This document shows positions 44,035 to 56,361 of a stretch of DNA of 64,000 nucleotides, one piece after another. The stretch covers positions 186,001-250,000 of the forward strand of contig SWDT01000127.1 in the NCBI GenBank assembly GCA_009193035.1. The letters are read 5' to 3'. The DNA is from Halicephalobus mephisto (taxonomy: Eukaryota; Nematoda; Chromadorea; Rhabditida; Panagrolaimidae). Each line of letters begins with the position of its first letter. Position 1 is the stretch's first letter. The notes under the pieces were generated by a model. The model was not told where the DNA came from. It did not search any database and worked only from the letters and a program-made list of their open reading frames with translations. Both the position numbers and the translations under genes were made by a program.

Positions 44035-44480
44035 TAAAACACAGTCTCGAGGGGAAAATTTTTAAATATGATCTTGAAAAGAAAATTAAAAAATTGTTTT
44101 GAAAAGAAAAAAAGTTTTAAATGGTCTCGAGGGAAAAATCTCAAAATATGGTCTTAAGAAGAAAATTTATTTAAAAATGATCTTGAGGGGAAATTTTTTA
44201 GAACAATGGTCTCGGAAAGAAAATTTTTAAAAATGATCTTGAAGGGAAATTTTTTAGAAAAATGGTCTTAAAAAGAAAATTCTAAAAAATAATTCCAAAA
44301 AAATGGTTTTGAAAAGAAAATATTTTAAAAATGGTTTTGAAAAGAAAATATTTAAAAAATGGTTTTGAAAAGAAAATATTTGAAAAATGGTCTCGGAAAG
44401 AAAAAAGTTAATTTTAAAATGGTCTCAAAAATAAAAGTTTTTAAAATATAACCTTACTCGAAAACTTTTCGAGATAGTCT
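44035..44480 (+). repeat. Tandem repeat around AAATGGTCTTGAAAAGAAAA
   Basis: About twelve irregular units (ATGGTCTCGAGGGAAAA, ATGATCTTGAGGGGAAA, ATGGTTTTGAAAAGAAAA), 30-45 bp each. Confidence 0.75.
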
Positions 44481-44599
44481 CAAAAAGAAAATTTCAAAAA
44501 ATACTTTTCAAAGCAGGAAATTTTGGAAACTATGGCCATGAATAGGAAATTTTTCAAAATATTGTTTTGCAGACAAAATTTTAGAAAATATAGTTTGAA

Positions 44600-44940
44600 A
44601 AAAAAAATTTTTTTTAAATGTTTTTTAAAATTTTAAATATGTTCTTCAAAAAAACTTTTTTAAACATATTTAAAATTTTTCAAACATGCTTTTTTTAAAA
44701 ATTTTTTTAAACATATTTAAAATTTTTCAAACATGTTTTTTAAAATTTTAAATATATTCTTCAAAAAAAAATTTTTAAAAGATGTATTTAAAAAAACTTT
44801 TTTAAACATGTTTTTTAAATTTTTTAAAGATCCTAAAGAAAAAATTTTCAAACATTATTTTGGAAAAAAAATTTCAAACATTATTTTGGAAAAAAAATTT
44901 TCAAATATAATCCAAAACAGAAAATATAAAATTTATAGTT
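44600..44940 (+). repeat. AT-rich repeat around TTTTTTAAACATATTTAAAA
   Basis: Words TTCAAACATGTTTTTTAAAA and TTTTAAATATGTTCTTCAAA alternate; the end part repeats AAACATTATTTTGGAAAAAA. Confidence 0.6.
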
Positions 44941-45354
44941 GAAAATTAAGCATTTTTCTAATTTAATGTTGTTTGGTTTTTGAAGTAATATATGCAAAAT
45001 TTAATTAGAATTTGGGACAGAAGGGAACTGCCTGAGGTTATAAAAGTATCACAGGATAGTCAGAATCCACTTACATTAGACTGTTTTATTTTCGCGTGAA
45101 TTTGTGGTTCTGACGTCGACGAGCGTAAACGGACGAAAAAGAAAAAGTTTCAAAGTGGCAACCAAAAAGAGCTTAGTTATTTTAGGGAAAAAACGTCTTG
45201 GTCTTTTGCTGTTCATTTATGCAATCGTAGTTAAAAAACAGAATTTTATATATCTTATAGATTATTCAAATTTTAAAAGTAATCATCATTCCATGTTTTA
45301 TGGTAATGAAAATTTGACTTTTATTTACAAAAAACTAAAAATTAAAAATCTTTA

Positions 45355-45610
45355 AAATTTATAAAAAAAATAATTTTTTAAAATTTGTAAGAAAAATATT
45401 TTTTTTAAATTTATAAAAAAAAATAATTTTTAAAATTTATAAAAAAAAATAATTTTTTTAAAATTTATAAAAAAAATAATTTTTTAAATTTGTAAAAAAA
45501 ATATTTTTTTTAATTTAAAAAAAAGTAAAAAAAATCTTAATTTGTTTAAAAAATGATTTTTTTTAATATTTAAAAAATTAAAACTAAAATATTTTTTAAT
45601 TTTGGAATTT
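45355..45610 (+). repeat. AT-only tandem repeat
   Basis: AAAATTTATAAAAAAAATAA-type units of about 30 bp, six or more. Confidence 0.6.
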
Positions 45611-46459
45611 TTTGAATAAATTTAGAAATATGTTGAAATAATCAAATTAGAAAATTATTTTTAAAGATCAAAGATCCATTTTTAAATAAAAACGTCTGAT
45701 GGTTGGTCGTCTGATGTCATTCAGAAAATTGGGTACTGTATACAGTGCTGTGTATTGTCAAAGTTGGAACTCTGGGTTCAAGGTCGAAATTAGATAAAAC
45801 GGATTTTTAAAATAAAAAAATTCATAGATGTTTTTTAATACGAAAATTCTAAATTAATAATTGAAAATTAAATAAATTTTTTAAATTCAAAAATGACTCA
45901 TAAATTGAATTTTAAATCGAAAAATTAAAATTTCAATTTCGAACTTTAAAAATTATCATAATGTGAAAATTTCATAGATTTTTTTCCTCAAACAATCGTT
46001 CTTTGTGTTATGTTAATCGACAGAACCTGATATTCGGATATTCCGAATCCAAACATAATTCATAAATGGTATCTTAGCACGAAAAGTCCAAATTTAGATC
46101 TCGAATTTTGAGTCCCAACTTTGACAATATACAGTACTCTGTTCTTCATTGTCAAAATTATAACTCAAAATTAAAGTCGAAATTCTAATTTTTTGCGTCA
46201 AGACACATCTGAATTTTTCTTGTTTTAAAATATTCTTTCATTTAAGTTGATAAAATTGGATATGTGGATTTCTCGAAATTATAATGATTTATGAATTATG
46301 TCTTAACGCGAAAAATTAGAATTTGGACTTCGAATTTAGAGTTTCAATTTTGATAATACGAAGCACAGGGGACTTTCAGTCGATAGTGTAATTCGACTGC
46401 AGAAATACCGTTCGGAATCCAACCTGGAGATGAGAAATCAAGGTTAGATAACAAATTTC

Positions 46460-46660
46460 ATTCTAAAATTACTCCAAAAATCTACAATAACTTCTAAAAT
46501 TACTCCAAAAACCTACAATAACTTCAAAAATTACTCCGAAAATTTACAATAACTTCTAAAATTACTCCAAAAACCTACAATAACTTCAAAAATTACTCCG
46601 AAAATTTACAATAACTTCAAAAATTATTCCAAAAATCTACAATAACTTCAAAAATTAACT
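46460..46660 (+). repeat. Tandem repeat of about 31 bp
   Basis: Six or seven units of AAAATTACTCC, AAAAACCTACAATAACTTC with small changes; alternate units resemble each other more than neighbours, giving a higher-order period of about 62. Confidence 0.75.
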
Positions 46661-47764
46661 ATTTCGGATTTTTTCGAAAATTTTAAATTTTTGAATTTTT
46701 ATTTTTTTTAAATTACAAATTTCGAAATTTTAAATTTTCAAAAATCGATGATTTTTAAAAAGTTTGAGTTTTCGAAAATGTAAAATAATCAACAAATATT
46801 ATTTTTGGATTTTTATCAAGAAATCTAAGATTCCAATTGTTTTTGGACAACCGGTTACGTTACCTTGACTGTATGGTAATCAGACAGTCGACAAGGACAT
46901 TGGAAAATTTTTTCACGAATATAGTTTTTTTAATTCAAAGTTTGAAAAATTCTAAAAAATAAAATACATATTTAAAAAAATTAAAAGAAATAAAATACAT
47001 ATTTAAAAAAACTTTGAAAAATAAAAAATTTTAGAAAAATTAATATTTCTTAGATATGATTTTTTAATTAAAAAATTCTTAATAAAATAGATATTTAAGA
47101 AAATAGACATTTTTGAAACTTTTAAAATCAAAATTGATCATTTTGATTATTGATTAATTTCGAAAATAATTTAATTTAAAAAATAGACAATTTTAAAACT
47201 TTTTTTAAAATCAAAATTTGTCATTTTGATTATTGACTAATTTCGAAAATAATATAGACCAGAATATACCTACTCCACCCTTCCGAAATCACCGATTAAA
47301 GAGATTTGATCAAACCCTAATTTGGCGTGGAATGAGTTATTCCGTCTCAAAACCTAGAAGAAATTAGAAAAGATTGAAATAAATGCAAAGGATAAAGATT
47401 TTTGCAGAAAAATTTTGCAATTGCAGAATTGATCCGTCGATTGCTCGAGGCGGATTTGCATTGAATGAGAAAATTCTGAATGAGAAACAAGTTCGATTTT
47501 ATTATAGGACTAAAAGTGTCCATCGAAAATTGGGTGGGGTCCGATTTCAATTACGGTCAATTTTTATTTTTTTCATTTTGTTTTAAAATTTGGTATTTGG
47601 ATAATTGTGAACAGGATCAGAGACCATCGGGAATTTAATCGGAAAAGTAATGATATTAAATTTGGATAACGTAAAATAGACACCAAAGAGGATTAGATTC
47701 GGATCAACCAAGGTGAGTCAGAAGGTTCATGGATCACATCACTCGTAGGATCACATACGTTTTA

Positions 47765-48110
47765 TCTAGAAAAATATTTTTTTAATTGTAATTCATAAAA
47801 AATATTTTTTTAATTCATAAAAAAATGTTTTTTAACTTTTTTAATTCATAAAAAAATGTTTTTTAACTTTTTTAATTTATAAAAAATTATTTTTTTTAAA
47901 TTGTAATTCATAAAAAAATGTTTTTTAAATTTTTTAATTAATAAAAAAATGTTTTTTAACTTTTTTAATTTATAAAAAATACTTTTTTAAATTTTTTAAT
48001 TCGTAAAAAAATTTTCTTTAAAATTATAGTTTATAAAAAAGTATTTTTTAAACTATAATTAGAAAAAAGTTATTTTTCTTAAAATTTTAATTAATAAAAA
48101 ATTATTTTCG
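47765..48110 (+). repeat. AT-rich repeat around TTCATAAAAAAATGTTTTTT
   Basis: About nine units of 30-40 bp with TTTTTAATTCATAAAAAAA and ATGTTTTTTAACTTTTTTAA. Confidence 0.65.
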
Positions 48111-48289
48111 AATTTATCTAATAAAGAAATTGGAAAATAACCAAATCTCAAAATTTATTTCTAATAATTTTAAAATCTAAATTTTTTATTTTAAAAGTAT
48201 TTTCGAAAATTCAAAATTAAATTATTAATTTTAAAACCAAATTCCGTTAAAAATTTTAAATAATTTTCAATTCTGAACTACAGTAATCT

Positions 48290-48480
48290 CGATGAATATT
48301 GAAAATAATATTGAAAATAATATTAAAAATAATATTGAAAATAATATTGAAAAATAATATTGAAAATAATATTGAAAATTATATTGAAAAATAATATTGA
48401 AAATAATATTAAAAATAATATTAAAAAATAATATTGAAAATAATACTAAAAATTATATTAAAAATAATATTTTCAATAAT
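48290..48480 (+). repeat. Simple repeat AATAATATTGAA
   Basis: About thirteen units of GAAAATAATATT with AAAA or GAAA variation, 12-15 bp period. Confidence 0.85.
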
Positions 48481-48639
48481 TTTGATGGATGAAAAAATAC
48501 AGTATCCCACAAGAATTAGGACTGTTTGATTTATGTAGCGATTCTGTCTATTGATTACTGGAACGAGGAATAATGTCAATAAAAAAAGTGAATGAAAACG
48601 CCCAAGACATTTAAAAACTTAAAAACCATAAAAAAGGAA

Positions 48640-49420
48640 AAATCTCGAACATACTTTATTCAAAAAAAAAACTAATTTCCGTTCAAGACCCAAGTCCAAA
48701 AAATCCAAAATCGAAAACGGAACTAATGTGAAAATAAATTTTTTAAATAAAATTAAATATTTAAAATTACTAAAAATATTTTTATGAAAAATTTTAAAAA
48801 TAAAAAATTCCAAACTTTACTCAAAAATTTAATTTTCGTTCAAGACCCAAGTTTTTTAGACCTGTTTTCCATTTCAGACTCCAACGTTGACAGATTTTTT
48901 TGATACAAAAATACTTAAAAACTTTAAAAAAAACAAAATTATTTTTACAAAAGTTATTTTTTAAACTCAAAATTAAAAATATCTAATAAAAAATTATTTT
49001 ATTTTTAAAAAAAGTTGTTTTTTGAACACGAAATTAAAAATATTTAATAAAAAACAAAATTATTTTTAAAAAAAGTTGTTTTTTGAACACGAAATTAAAA
49101 ATTTTAAATAAAAAATTATTTTATTTTTTACAAAAATTCTTTTTTAAACTCAAAATTAAATTTTAAGTAAAAAATTATTTTATTTTTAAAAAAAGTTGTT
49201 TTTTAAACACGAAATTAGGTATATTTAAAAATCTTGAACAACAAGTTTTTAGAAAAATTATTTTTGATTTAAGCACAAAATTAAAAATCTCAAAAAGTAA
49301 AGTTATTTTTTAAAAAAGTTGTTTTTTGAACACGAAATTAGCTATATTTGAAAACTCCAAGTCAAAAATATAATTATTTTTTTAAGTTGTTTTTAAGCAC
49401 AAAATTAGCTATATATGAAT
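48640..49420 (+). repeat. Tandem repeat of about 70-100 bp with AAAGTTGTTTTTTGAACACG
   Basis: AAAAAGTTGTTTTTTGAAC followed by ACGAAATTAAAAATATTTAA recurs at least six times between 48950 and 49400. The first part (48640-48860) repeats TTCAAGACCCAAG. Confidence 0.65.
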
Positions 49421-50229
49421 AATAATAAACATTACTACTGAACAATTGGCCTGTTTCACGAGTGAGTGCAATCCAGGACTATTGAACGTTTTTCCGGATG
49501 AACGATTTTGAGTGAAAGAAACAAGTGCACAAGTTTTGCAAAAAATTGGAACAAACTCAAAAGAAAAAAATTCAGAAATTTAACAAACCCCAAATTTTCA
49601 CTCTTGTTTCACAAAAAATACAAAAGACGATTTTCTGAACTAAAAGTACTTCAATTTTCTATTCTTAAAAAACAAAACAGATTTTTTATATTATTTTAGA
49701 CATACAGTAATGAAGGAAGCAATTACGAAATCAATAAAGATCTTTAAAAATTTTTAAATAATATTTAAGTAATTTAGATTTTTCTACAGTAATATTTGAA
49801 AATTTTTAAAATAAAAAAAAATTACGAAATTTTTTTATTTTCGAATTTTTAAAAAATTTAAAATTAAAAGTTTTTAGAAAATTTAAAAAAAAATTACGAA
49901 AATTTAAAAAATAAAAAAATGAAAAGTTTAAAAAAAATAAAAAGTCAATTTGGAAATTCAAAATTCAAACATCAAGGTCACTTAATTCCTTAAAATTAAA
50001 GTTAAAAAAATGAATTTTAACAAAAAATACATCAATTTTTTCAGTAAAAATGGTTTTCAAATAATTTGTATTTTAAATTTTGTATTTTAAAAAACACAAT
50101 TTTTTAAAAATCGCGTTCGAGTTGTTCGTTTATAATTTATTTAATCATTTTCATTAATATTTAACATTTTAAAAATAAAAATAGATCGAAAAACACCTTG
50201 TAAAAATATTTCTATAACTACATATTTTA

Positions 50230-50420
50230 TAAAAAATTAGTCCTGAACGATTTTTGAAAATTTTATAAAAATAGTTTTGATGTGATTTTTACGAATTCCA
50301 TATAAAATTGGTCTCGACACGATTTTTATGAATTCTACAAAAAAAATAGTCCCGACACGATTTTTACGAATTCCAAATAAAATAGGTCCTATCTTGATTT
50401 CTACGAATTTCATCCAAAAT
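50230..50420 (+). repeat. Tandem repeat around CGACACGATTTTTACGAATT
   Basis: Four units of about 54-57 bp containing GGTCTCGACACGATTTTTA and GAATTCCATATAAAAT. Confidence 0.75.
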
Positions 50421-52839
50421 AGTTGCAAAAATCCTAAAATTTTATACAAATTTATATGCTATGATTTTGAGCAATCGTTATAGTCCAAATTGAATAATAA
50501 ATCCTCCCACAAAAGGAAAAATAACCAAATGTTTACTCAGGGGGCGAATGTGACGTAGAAACAGGATCGGTTCTAGCTGAGAATCCTCGTGGACCATATT
50601 CCGATGTGTGGGCAGAGAGAAACAATATGTATAAATTCAAAAAGTGACCAACGTGAAATTTTAGGATTCAATACAGTACACCTCAGGCATAAATCCGATG
50701 GGATTCGTGAATCGAGATTATCCAAATAAATACACAATTCACAAAATTATTGATAATAATTTTTAATCTTTAATAAAAATTTAAAAAAAACTAAAATCTT
50801 TTAAAATTCAATTTTTTTAATTCTAAAATTTCCAATTTTTTTAAGATTTACAAAATTTAAAAAATATAAAACTTTTTTGGAGAAAATTGAAATTTATTTT
50901 ATACAGTAATTACTATTATTTAATTCGTGGATTATCTTCCGGATTAGTTAATCGTTTTTAAAATCACAAATTATTCAATTTTAATTAAAATTTTGCAATT
51001 TTAGAATTTGAGCATTTTAAAAATTATATTTTTTATACAGTAACAGTAAAGTACTGTAGATCTGGAGATGTTCAGAAGAGCATCAGGAAGTCATGTGTGA
51101 AATTTACAGATTCTGATTCGGAAGTTGCGGAACTTCGAGAAAATTCGATAATTATGAAACTACGGACCATACGGTAGGAAACCGTCGAAAAAGCCTAATA
51201 GTGCACAAGTCGCAATTACCTTGAAATCCATATTACTACTTTTAAAACTTCCAAAACTACAGTATGACTGACAAAAAACAATTATTTTATTATACAGTAA
51301 TGAAAAATACCGTACATTTCTGGAATTTTTTATTTTTGAATTTTATTTTAAAAAAATTAAAATTTTTAACCGTACTTTTCTAAATCCCAAAAACCTACAG
51401 TAATCCAGGCAGATAATATAATTAAAAACAGGAAATAAATTAAAAATAAAATTTTGTCGTTGGATTAAATATAAAACTACAAAAATAAATCTCCTTTAGA
51501 CATCGGTGGCCTGGAATCCGGACAAATCTTTCCACAAGGACATGTGAACGAAAATATTACAGAAAAACTAACACAAAATTGTCTATATAATAGACTACAG
51601 CCTATACAGTAATCCTTCCGATATATCCACATAGTGCAATTAAATTTTAATAAGAGAAAAAAAATAAACTTTAGTCGAAATACTCTCGAAAAAAGTAATA
51701 TATATCGTCTTCGAAATTTTGAAATCAATAATCACAATTTTTTAAATATTCAAAATTAAACATTTTCAAAAAATTAAAAATTCAATTTTTATATTTAATC
51801 CTTCTTCAAAAAATTAAATTATTTATTTTAAAAATAAAATTTTTAAACATCTTCAAATTAAAATTAAAATTATCCACTTTTAAAAAATTTAAAATTAAAC
51901 AATTATTTAAAAATAAAAAAATATCTTTTTTAAGTTAATTTTACTAATACAGATTAAAAGTAATTTTAAAAAATATTTAAAAACAGTTTTTATTTTAAAC
52001 TTTTTGAAAATTTTTAATTTAAATTTTTTGAAAATTTAATTTAAATTTTTTGTTGAAAATTTTTATTTTAAATTTTTTGTTGAAAATTTAATTTTTGAAC
52101 ATTTTAGATACCTTCGTGAAAAAACGATTAAATGGCAATAATGACAACGTTAAACCTTATCATTACTTAAATAACACAACGATTTTACACATCTAATTTG
52201 GAGAAAATAATAACGTTTTACATACGATTTAAATACAAAAATAATTTCAATATAAAGAACTTTTAAATTTTTTAATATACAAAAAGTAATTTTTCATTTT
52301 TAAAAATATATAAAAATTTTAAAGTTACTTTTATGTACAAAAAAATTTTTTTAATTTTTAAAAAATCAAATTTTTCAATTTTTTTAAACAAAAAAATTCT
52401 ATTTTTAATATTTTTTTAAAAAGTAGTTTTCTTTAAATTCTGTTAGTGATATCTGAAATTTTATACATTTTTAGACTTAGACGTTTTAAAAGAAAATAAA
52501 AAAATAAAAAATGAACTTTGAATACGTATTTCGAAATTCGAAATGATGTAAGTCTTTAGAAGGTACTTTGGCTGAAATCTATTTCCACTATGACCTTCGT
52601 AACTAGATCAATTTTATCCAGAATTAGTCCTAGAGATTCCACTAAATGTCACGAAGAGCGCTGTCTCACTCCAATTTCAAAAGTTCCTAAAGAACACTTC
52701 CGGTCCAGCACAAAGCCAACCAGACTCCAACTGCCATCCTTGAAAATTGATTTCTTTTTTAAATACAGCTAATAATAATCTGTTTTATAGCTTTTTTATA
52801 CTTAAATAACCAACAGCTAATAATAAGATAAAAATAAAA

Positions 52840-53050
52840 TTCGCATATTGCACGCAACATTGGAACAAGTGGGTCAAAATCGAAGTAAAATCCGCACATT
52901 GCACGCAACATTGGAACAAGTAGATCGAAATAAAAACAAAGTCAAAGTTAAATTACAATTCGCACATTGCACGCAACATTGGAACAAGTAGGTCAAAGTT
53001 AAATTACAATTCGCACGTTGCACGCAATATTGAGACAGGTTAGTCAACAT
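52840..53050 (-). repeat. Tandem repeat of the TTGCnnGCAA family, reverse orientation
   Basis: Four units with GCACATTGCACGCAACATTG and GAACAAGTAGGTCAAAGTTA at irregular 55-75 bp spacing. Its reverse complement, CAATGTTGCGTGCAATGTGC, aligns with the core of the repeat at 42811. Confidence 0.8.
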
Positions 53051-54362
53051 TAAAACGAAAATTGTACTTTACTTGTAACATTTGAACTGAGGTATATAAT
53101 TACTACGCAATGATATAATTTTGACGCTGACCATAAAATAGAAAATTTATGACGTTATTTCCTGAATGATTACAACTAGAATCAACAGGAGGATGTGAGT
53201 GTAAACCAGCGCACCCTTAGGCAAAGAACCTCCCTCAACAAATTCCATCTGAGTCTACTCACTCTTACACACGACAGCTTCGTCGTGCCAAAAAGGGAAT
53301 GCCGAGAGCAGACTTGAAAGAATTCTCAACGTTTCTACTTGTCAATGGACCGAATAAATATTCGACAAAGTTGGCTCGGGGAAGTAGCGAGGAAAAAACT
53401 CTTGTTTTGCGAGCTGGACACGGAATTATGAATTACTCGAAACTACAATTGAATATTAGAGTAGTTTTAAAAACATATTCAACGTTAAAATTAAAAAAGT
53501 TAAGAAACTTACAATAATAAAAAAAAACAAATTCCTAATTTATTTAAAAAAACAAATTATTTCTTTGATTTCATATATCAATCTCCTCCAATTGGCCTAA
53601 AATAACTTAAAAAATAACTTATCTGACTTTGTTTGTAATCGAAATTGCGGAATTTCGACTAAAGACCACGATCAAAGTGCACCAAAACCACAAGTCCAAA
53701 ATAAAGTTAAAAAATAATAAATTTACCGACTCGAATATAATTATTTTTTAAAAAACATCACGAATTACTTTCAATATATAAAAACTATTAAAAAATCAAA
53801 GCTCATAAAAAAAAACAAAAAAAATAAAGACGTTTGTGCTTTTTGCAGAACTAGGCTTGCATTTCGGCGTAAATTTTTCCTCTCGTGTATTTCTTTCTCT
53901 GCAGGAAGGAAGCAACGTCGAAAACGACGTACAGACTGGGACCACAACGACACGCTTTTAAAAACGAGAAAGCAGGCAAAGCATAGACCCGGTTAAACCA
54001 ACTAACAAAGAACAAAGTGGATACGGATAAAATGGATAAAAGCTCATGATAAAAAAACTGATAAAAGAGCAAATGTCAAAACGGAAAACAGATGTTGTTA
54101 TTTAAAACTAGAGTATATTTTGTTGGATAAAGAGAACTTTAAGAAAATCAGATACTATGAATGAAAATTGATATATGAAATTGTTCGAAATTAAACAAAA
54201 CAAAAAACGCGCGCGGAGAAAAGTTCGGAATGCCACTCTCGAGTGATAAATTGTATTGGTGAACAGTGTTCTCTGTCCCTAATTAGCGGTTTTCGAAATT
54301 AAATTTTCATATATAAAAACAACAATAAAATAAAAAATTACCAAATATAATTATTCCAAAGT

Positions 54363-54610
54363 AATGTAGAACTAAATTTGGATAGTGTCAAAAAATAATG
54401 ATTTTTTAAGTAGTTTGGAACACTATCCAAAATTGCTTGTAAGAGATTATAAAAAAGTTCAATTTTATGGACAATAAAAGTCAATATTTAATTTAAAACA
54501 AAATTGCAGAGTATATTTATTTCAAAACAATGTAGAAGCAATTTTGGATAGTATCTAAAAATGATGATGCTCGCGACCATTCGGAACACTATCCAAGATT
54601 ACATCTACAG
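54363..54610. repeat. Two fold-back units with TTGGATAGT / ACTATCCAA arms
   Basis: Each unit begins AATGTAGAA, has an arm TTTGGATAGT, about 30-40 bases of loop and the reversed arm ACACTATCCAA. The units are about 165 bp apart. In the second unit the arms match over about 22 bases (GTAGAAGCAATTTTGGATAG against its near complement ending ACATCTAC). Confidence 0.65.
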
Positions 54611-55214
54611 CGTAGAATGAATTTTAGTTTCATTGCTGCCTTACACAGACCAGTTAAAACTTTATCGATAAAAGAAAAATGAAGTGATAAATTGTGTTCT
54701 GATCAAAGACCATACAATCCAACCCGGGGTGTTTATCGATTTCCACTATCAATGTCCTTTAGGAAATACCCTAAACTCCGAAATTATGCACATATTTCGT
54801 TTGTGAAATTTAAAATCATTTTAGATTTTTTAAAAAAGAAATCCAATTGGAATCAAAGAACGTGTAAATATCGAAATTTACTCGAGATTCAATATTGTTA
54901 GCTTATTTCAACTTGAGCCAAGAGTCAAATGAGAAAGCAAACAAACAGCTGAAAGGAAACTCTATATTCTGGGAGACCAGCACAAAGACTGAATCCTTTG
55001 TGAATTGGTGGTCGGAATCTGGATAGACGGGCGATTAGGGACGAGTTCAAGGAAGTGTGAACTTTAGCTACAGTCAGACTTTGCTAAATCACAACCTACA
55101 GGAAATTCGGACAGCTTCACAAACGCAAGTCCAAAGATCAGGAATGATCATTTAAAAGATTAAACAACTTCATCGTAAAAATAAGGCTTTGACTGTTATT
55201 AAGCTTCTCCATAA

Positions 55215-56361
55215 TTAAATAAGATCCATTCTTGGCTTCTTGGCGTACTCTGGCTCCTCGAATTCTCTCTCAAATGCTCGCTTCAAATTGGACTTGACTT
55301 GAGCTGGATCGGAGTCTTTCTTGGCAGCTTTCAAAACTTCCGCAACATCGAGACACTTGAGGATCACAGCTCTGACTAAAACGTCGTGTTTTTCGGCAAT
55401 TTCCGCAGCATCTTTCAAAATCTCAATGGCGAGTTCGATGTCGGAGGTCTGGTTGGCTTCAGGTGGAAGTTGTTGAAGGTTGTTCGGCGCAATGTGGAGA
55501 TTAGAAATATCCCTTGGAGCAATTGATGGATCGGGTTTTGGATAACCTGGATTAATTCGTGAAAATAGAAGGAAATTAAAGAATTAATTACCAGTAACAG
55601 CCTCAAACCACATGGCTTGTTCCTTTGGCATCGCTGACAGATGTTCGTCGTTCAACAAAGCTCGACCAAGAAGAGCAGATCCATACATGAACAGTGGATG
55701 AATGGCTTGTTTGGATTTCTCACCGTAGATTCTGGTTCTGAAGAGGACTTTATAAACGTGACCATGTTGCGGTATTTGGGTCCTAAGCATTTATTTTCCA
55801 ATTCTAGAGTCAAATCTCAAAAAAGCATTTGTAACAAAATAATCAGACTCATAGCTTCTGAATCTAAAATAAAAATCGAAAATTGAATTCCAGAATCCAT
55901 GATTCTAAAAACATCTAGATTTTATTTTGGAATTTTATAAAAAGTGGAAATTTGTTTAACTTTTAAAATTCCATAAAAATAGTTATTTAAAATAATCTCT
56001 TGATTTCCGAATTAAAGTTGTCAGAATTGAAACATAAATGCATAAAGAATAAATGCGGGATGACGGTCATTGAAGATTGGGAAAATTTGATATATGAAAT
56101 TTAAACTTACGCGGATTCGGCGGCGAAAGACAGATGAATAATGGCGGAATCGACGTCAGCAGCATTGTAACTAGCTTCAGCAAGATTTAGGGATTCTTGG
56201 ATCTTTTCTGATAACCTGAAATTAAAAATTAAATTATATTTAATAAAAATCACAGACGCTTACTCAATTTTGTTCGTTTTTGGCGGACTGTCAGAAGTTC
56301 CGGCTTCGTCTACTTCTGACGAACTTATGGGAGTCAATTCGGGCATCGTTTTATCATCCAT
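55215..56361 (-). CDS. Short NASP/Sim3-like TPR histone chaperone
   Basis: Exons in order of transcription: 56361-56264, 56215-56111, 55782-55592, 55546-55215; all phases agree, giving 241 residues. After a short acidic, Ser/Thr-rich start comes a TPR-like helix pair (SEKIQESLNLAEASYNAADV, DSAIIHLSFAAES), then RIYGEKSKQAIHPLFMYGSA and LLGRALLNDEHLS, which resembles the YGE...A..FFYG.ALLELAR pattern of NASP. The third part, DIELAIEILKDAAEIAEK, resembles the D.ELAW..L..A helix that follows the acidic insert in NASP. A basic end (AKKPRMDLI) may be a nuclear signal. NASP proteins escort histone H3-H4 in the nucleus. Compared with typical NASP this is short and the acidic insert is missing. The third acceptor (ATGCTTAG) is weak. 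A simple TPR protein is the alternative. Confidence 0.6.

Larger units (their letters stand above)
41298..55214. other. 14-kb stretch with no supported gene
   Basis: Lies between the polyQ exon of the ataxin-1-like gene and the NASP-like gene. It contains the repeat arrays listed separately and a few less AT-rich unique islands (45000-45150, 46380-46460, 47600-47760, 50520-50640, 51050-51230, 53150-53450, 53850-54060, 54900-55130). Some islands have splice-like sites, for instance GTCTAAT|GTAAGTGG on the - strand at 45072 and CCAAG|GTGAGTCAG on the + strand at 47711, but no coding exon can be supported. The most likely role is promoter or first-intron DNA of the ataxin-1-like gene. Confidence 0.45.

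Noticed and set aside
50520..50640. GC-richer island considered as a tRNA gene
   Set aside because: No acceptor stem, A box or proper T-loop (GGTTCnAnnCC) could be matched.
51477..51728. Cys-containing - strand open frame (CPCGKICPDS)
   Set aside because: The short Cys pattern is not a known domain and there is no acceptor before it; AT-rich and low complexity upstream.
52590..52772. + strand open frame MTFVTRSILSRISPRD...
   Set aside because: No splice sites in phase and no similarity recognised; probably chance in a less AT-rich patch.
53299..53517. + strand open frame MPRADLKEFSTFLLVNG...
   Set aside because: Short, no domain, no continuation by splicing; the - strand of the same island has an equally plausible donor, so the strand is not even clear.
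53851..54072. - strand open frame with hydrophobic start (MLFYQFFYHELLSILSV...)
   Set aside because: Although TTTTATCAG precedes it, the composition is like the flanks, a second frame is equally open, and there is no family match.
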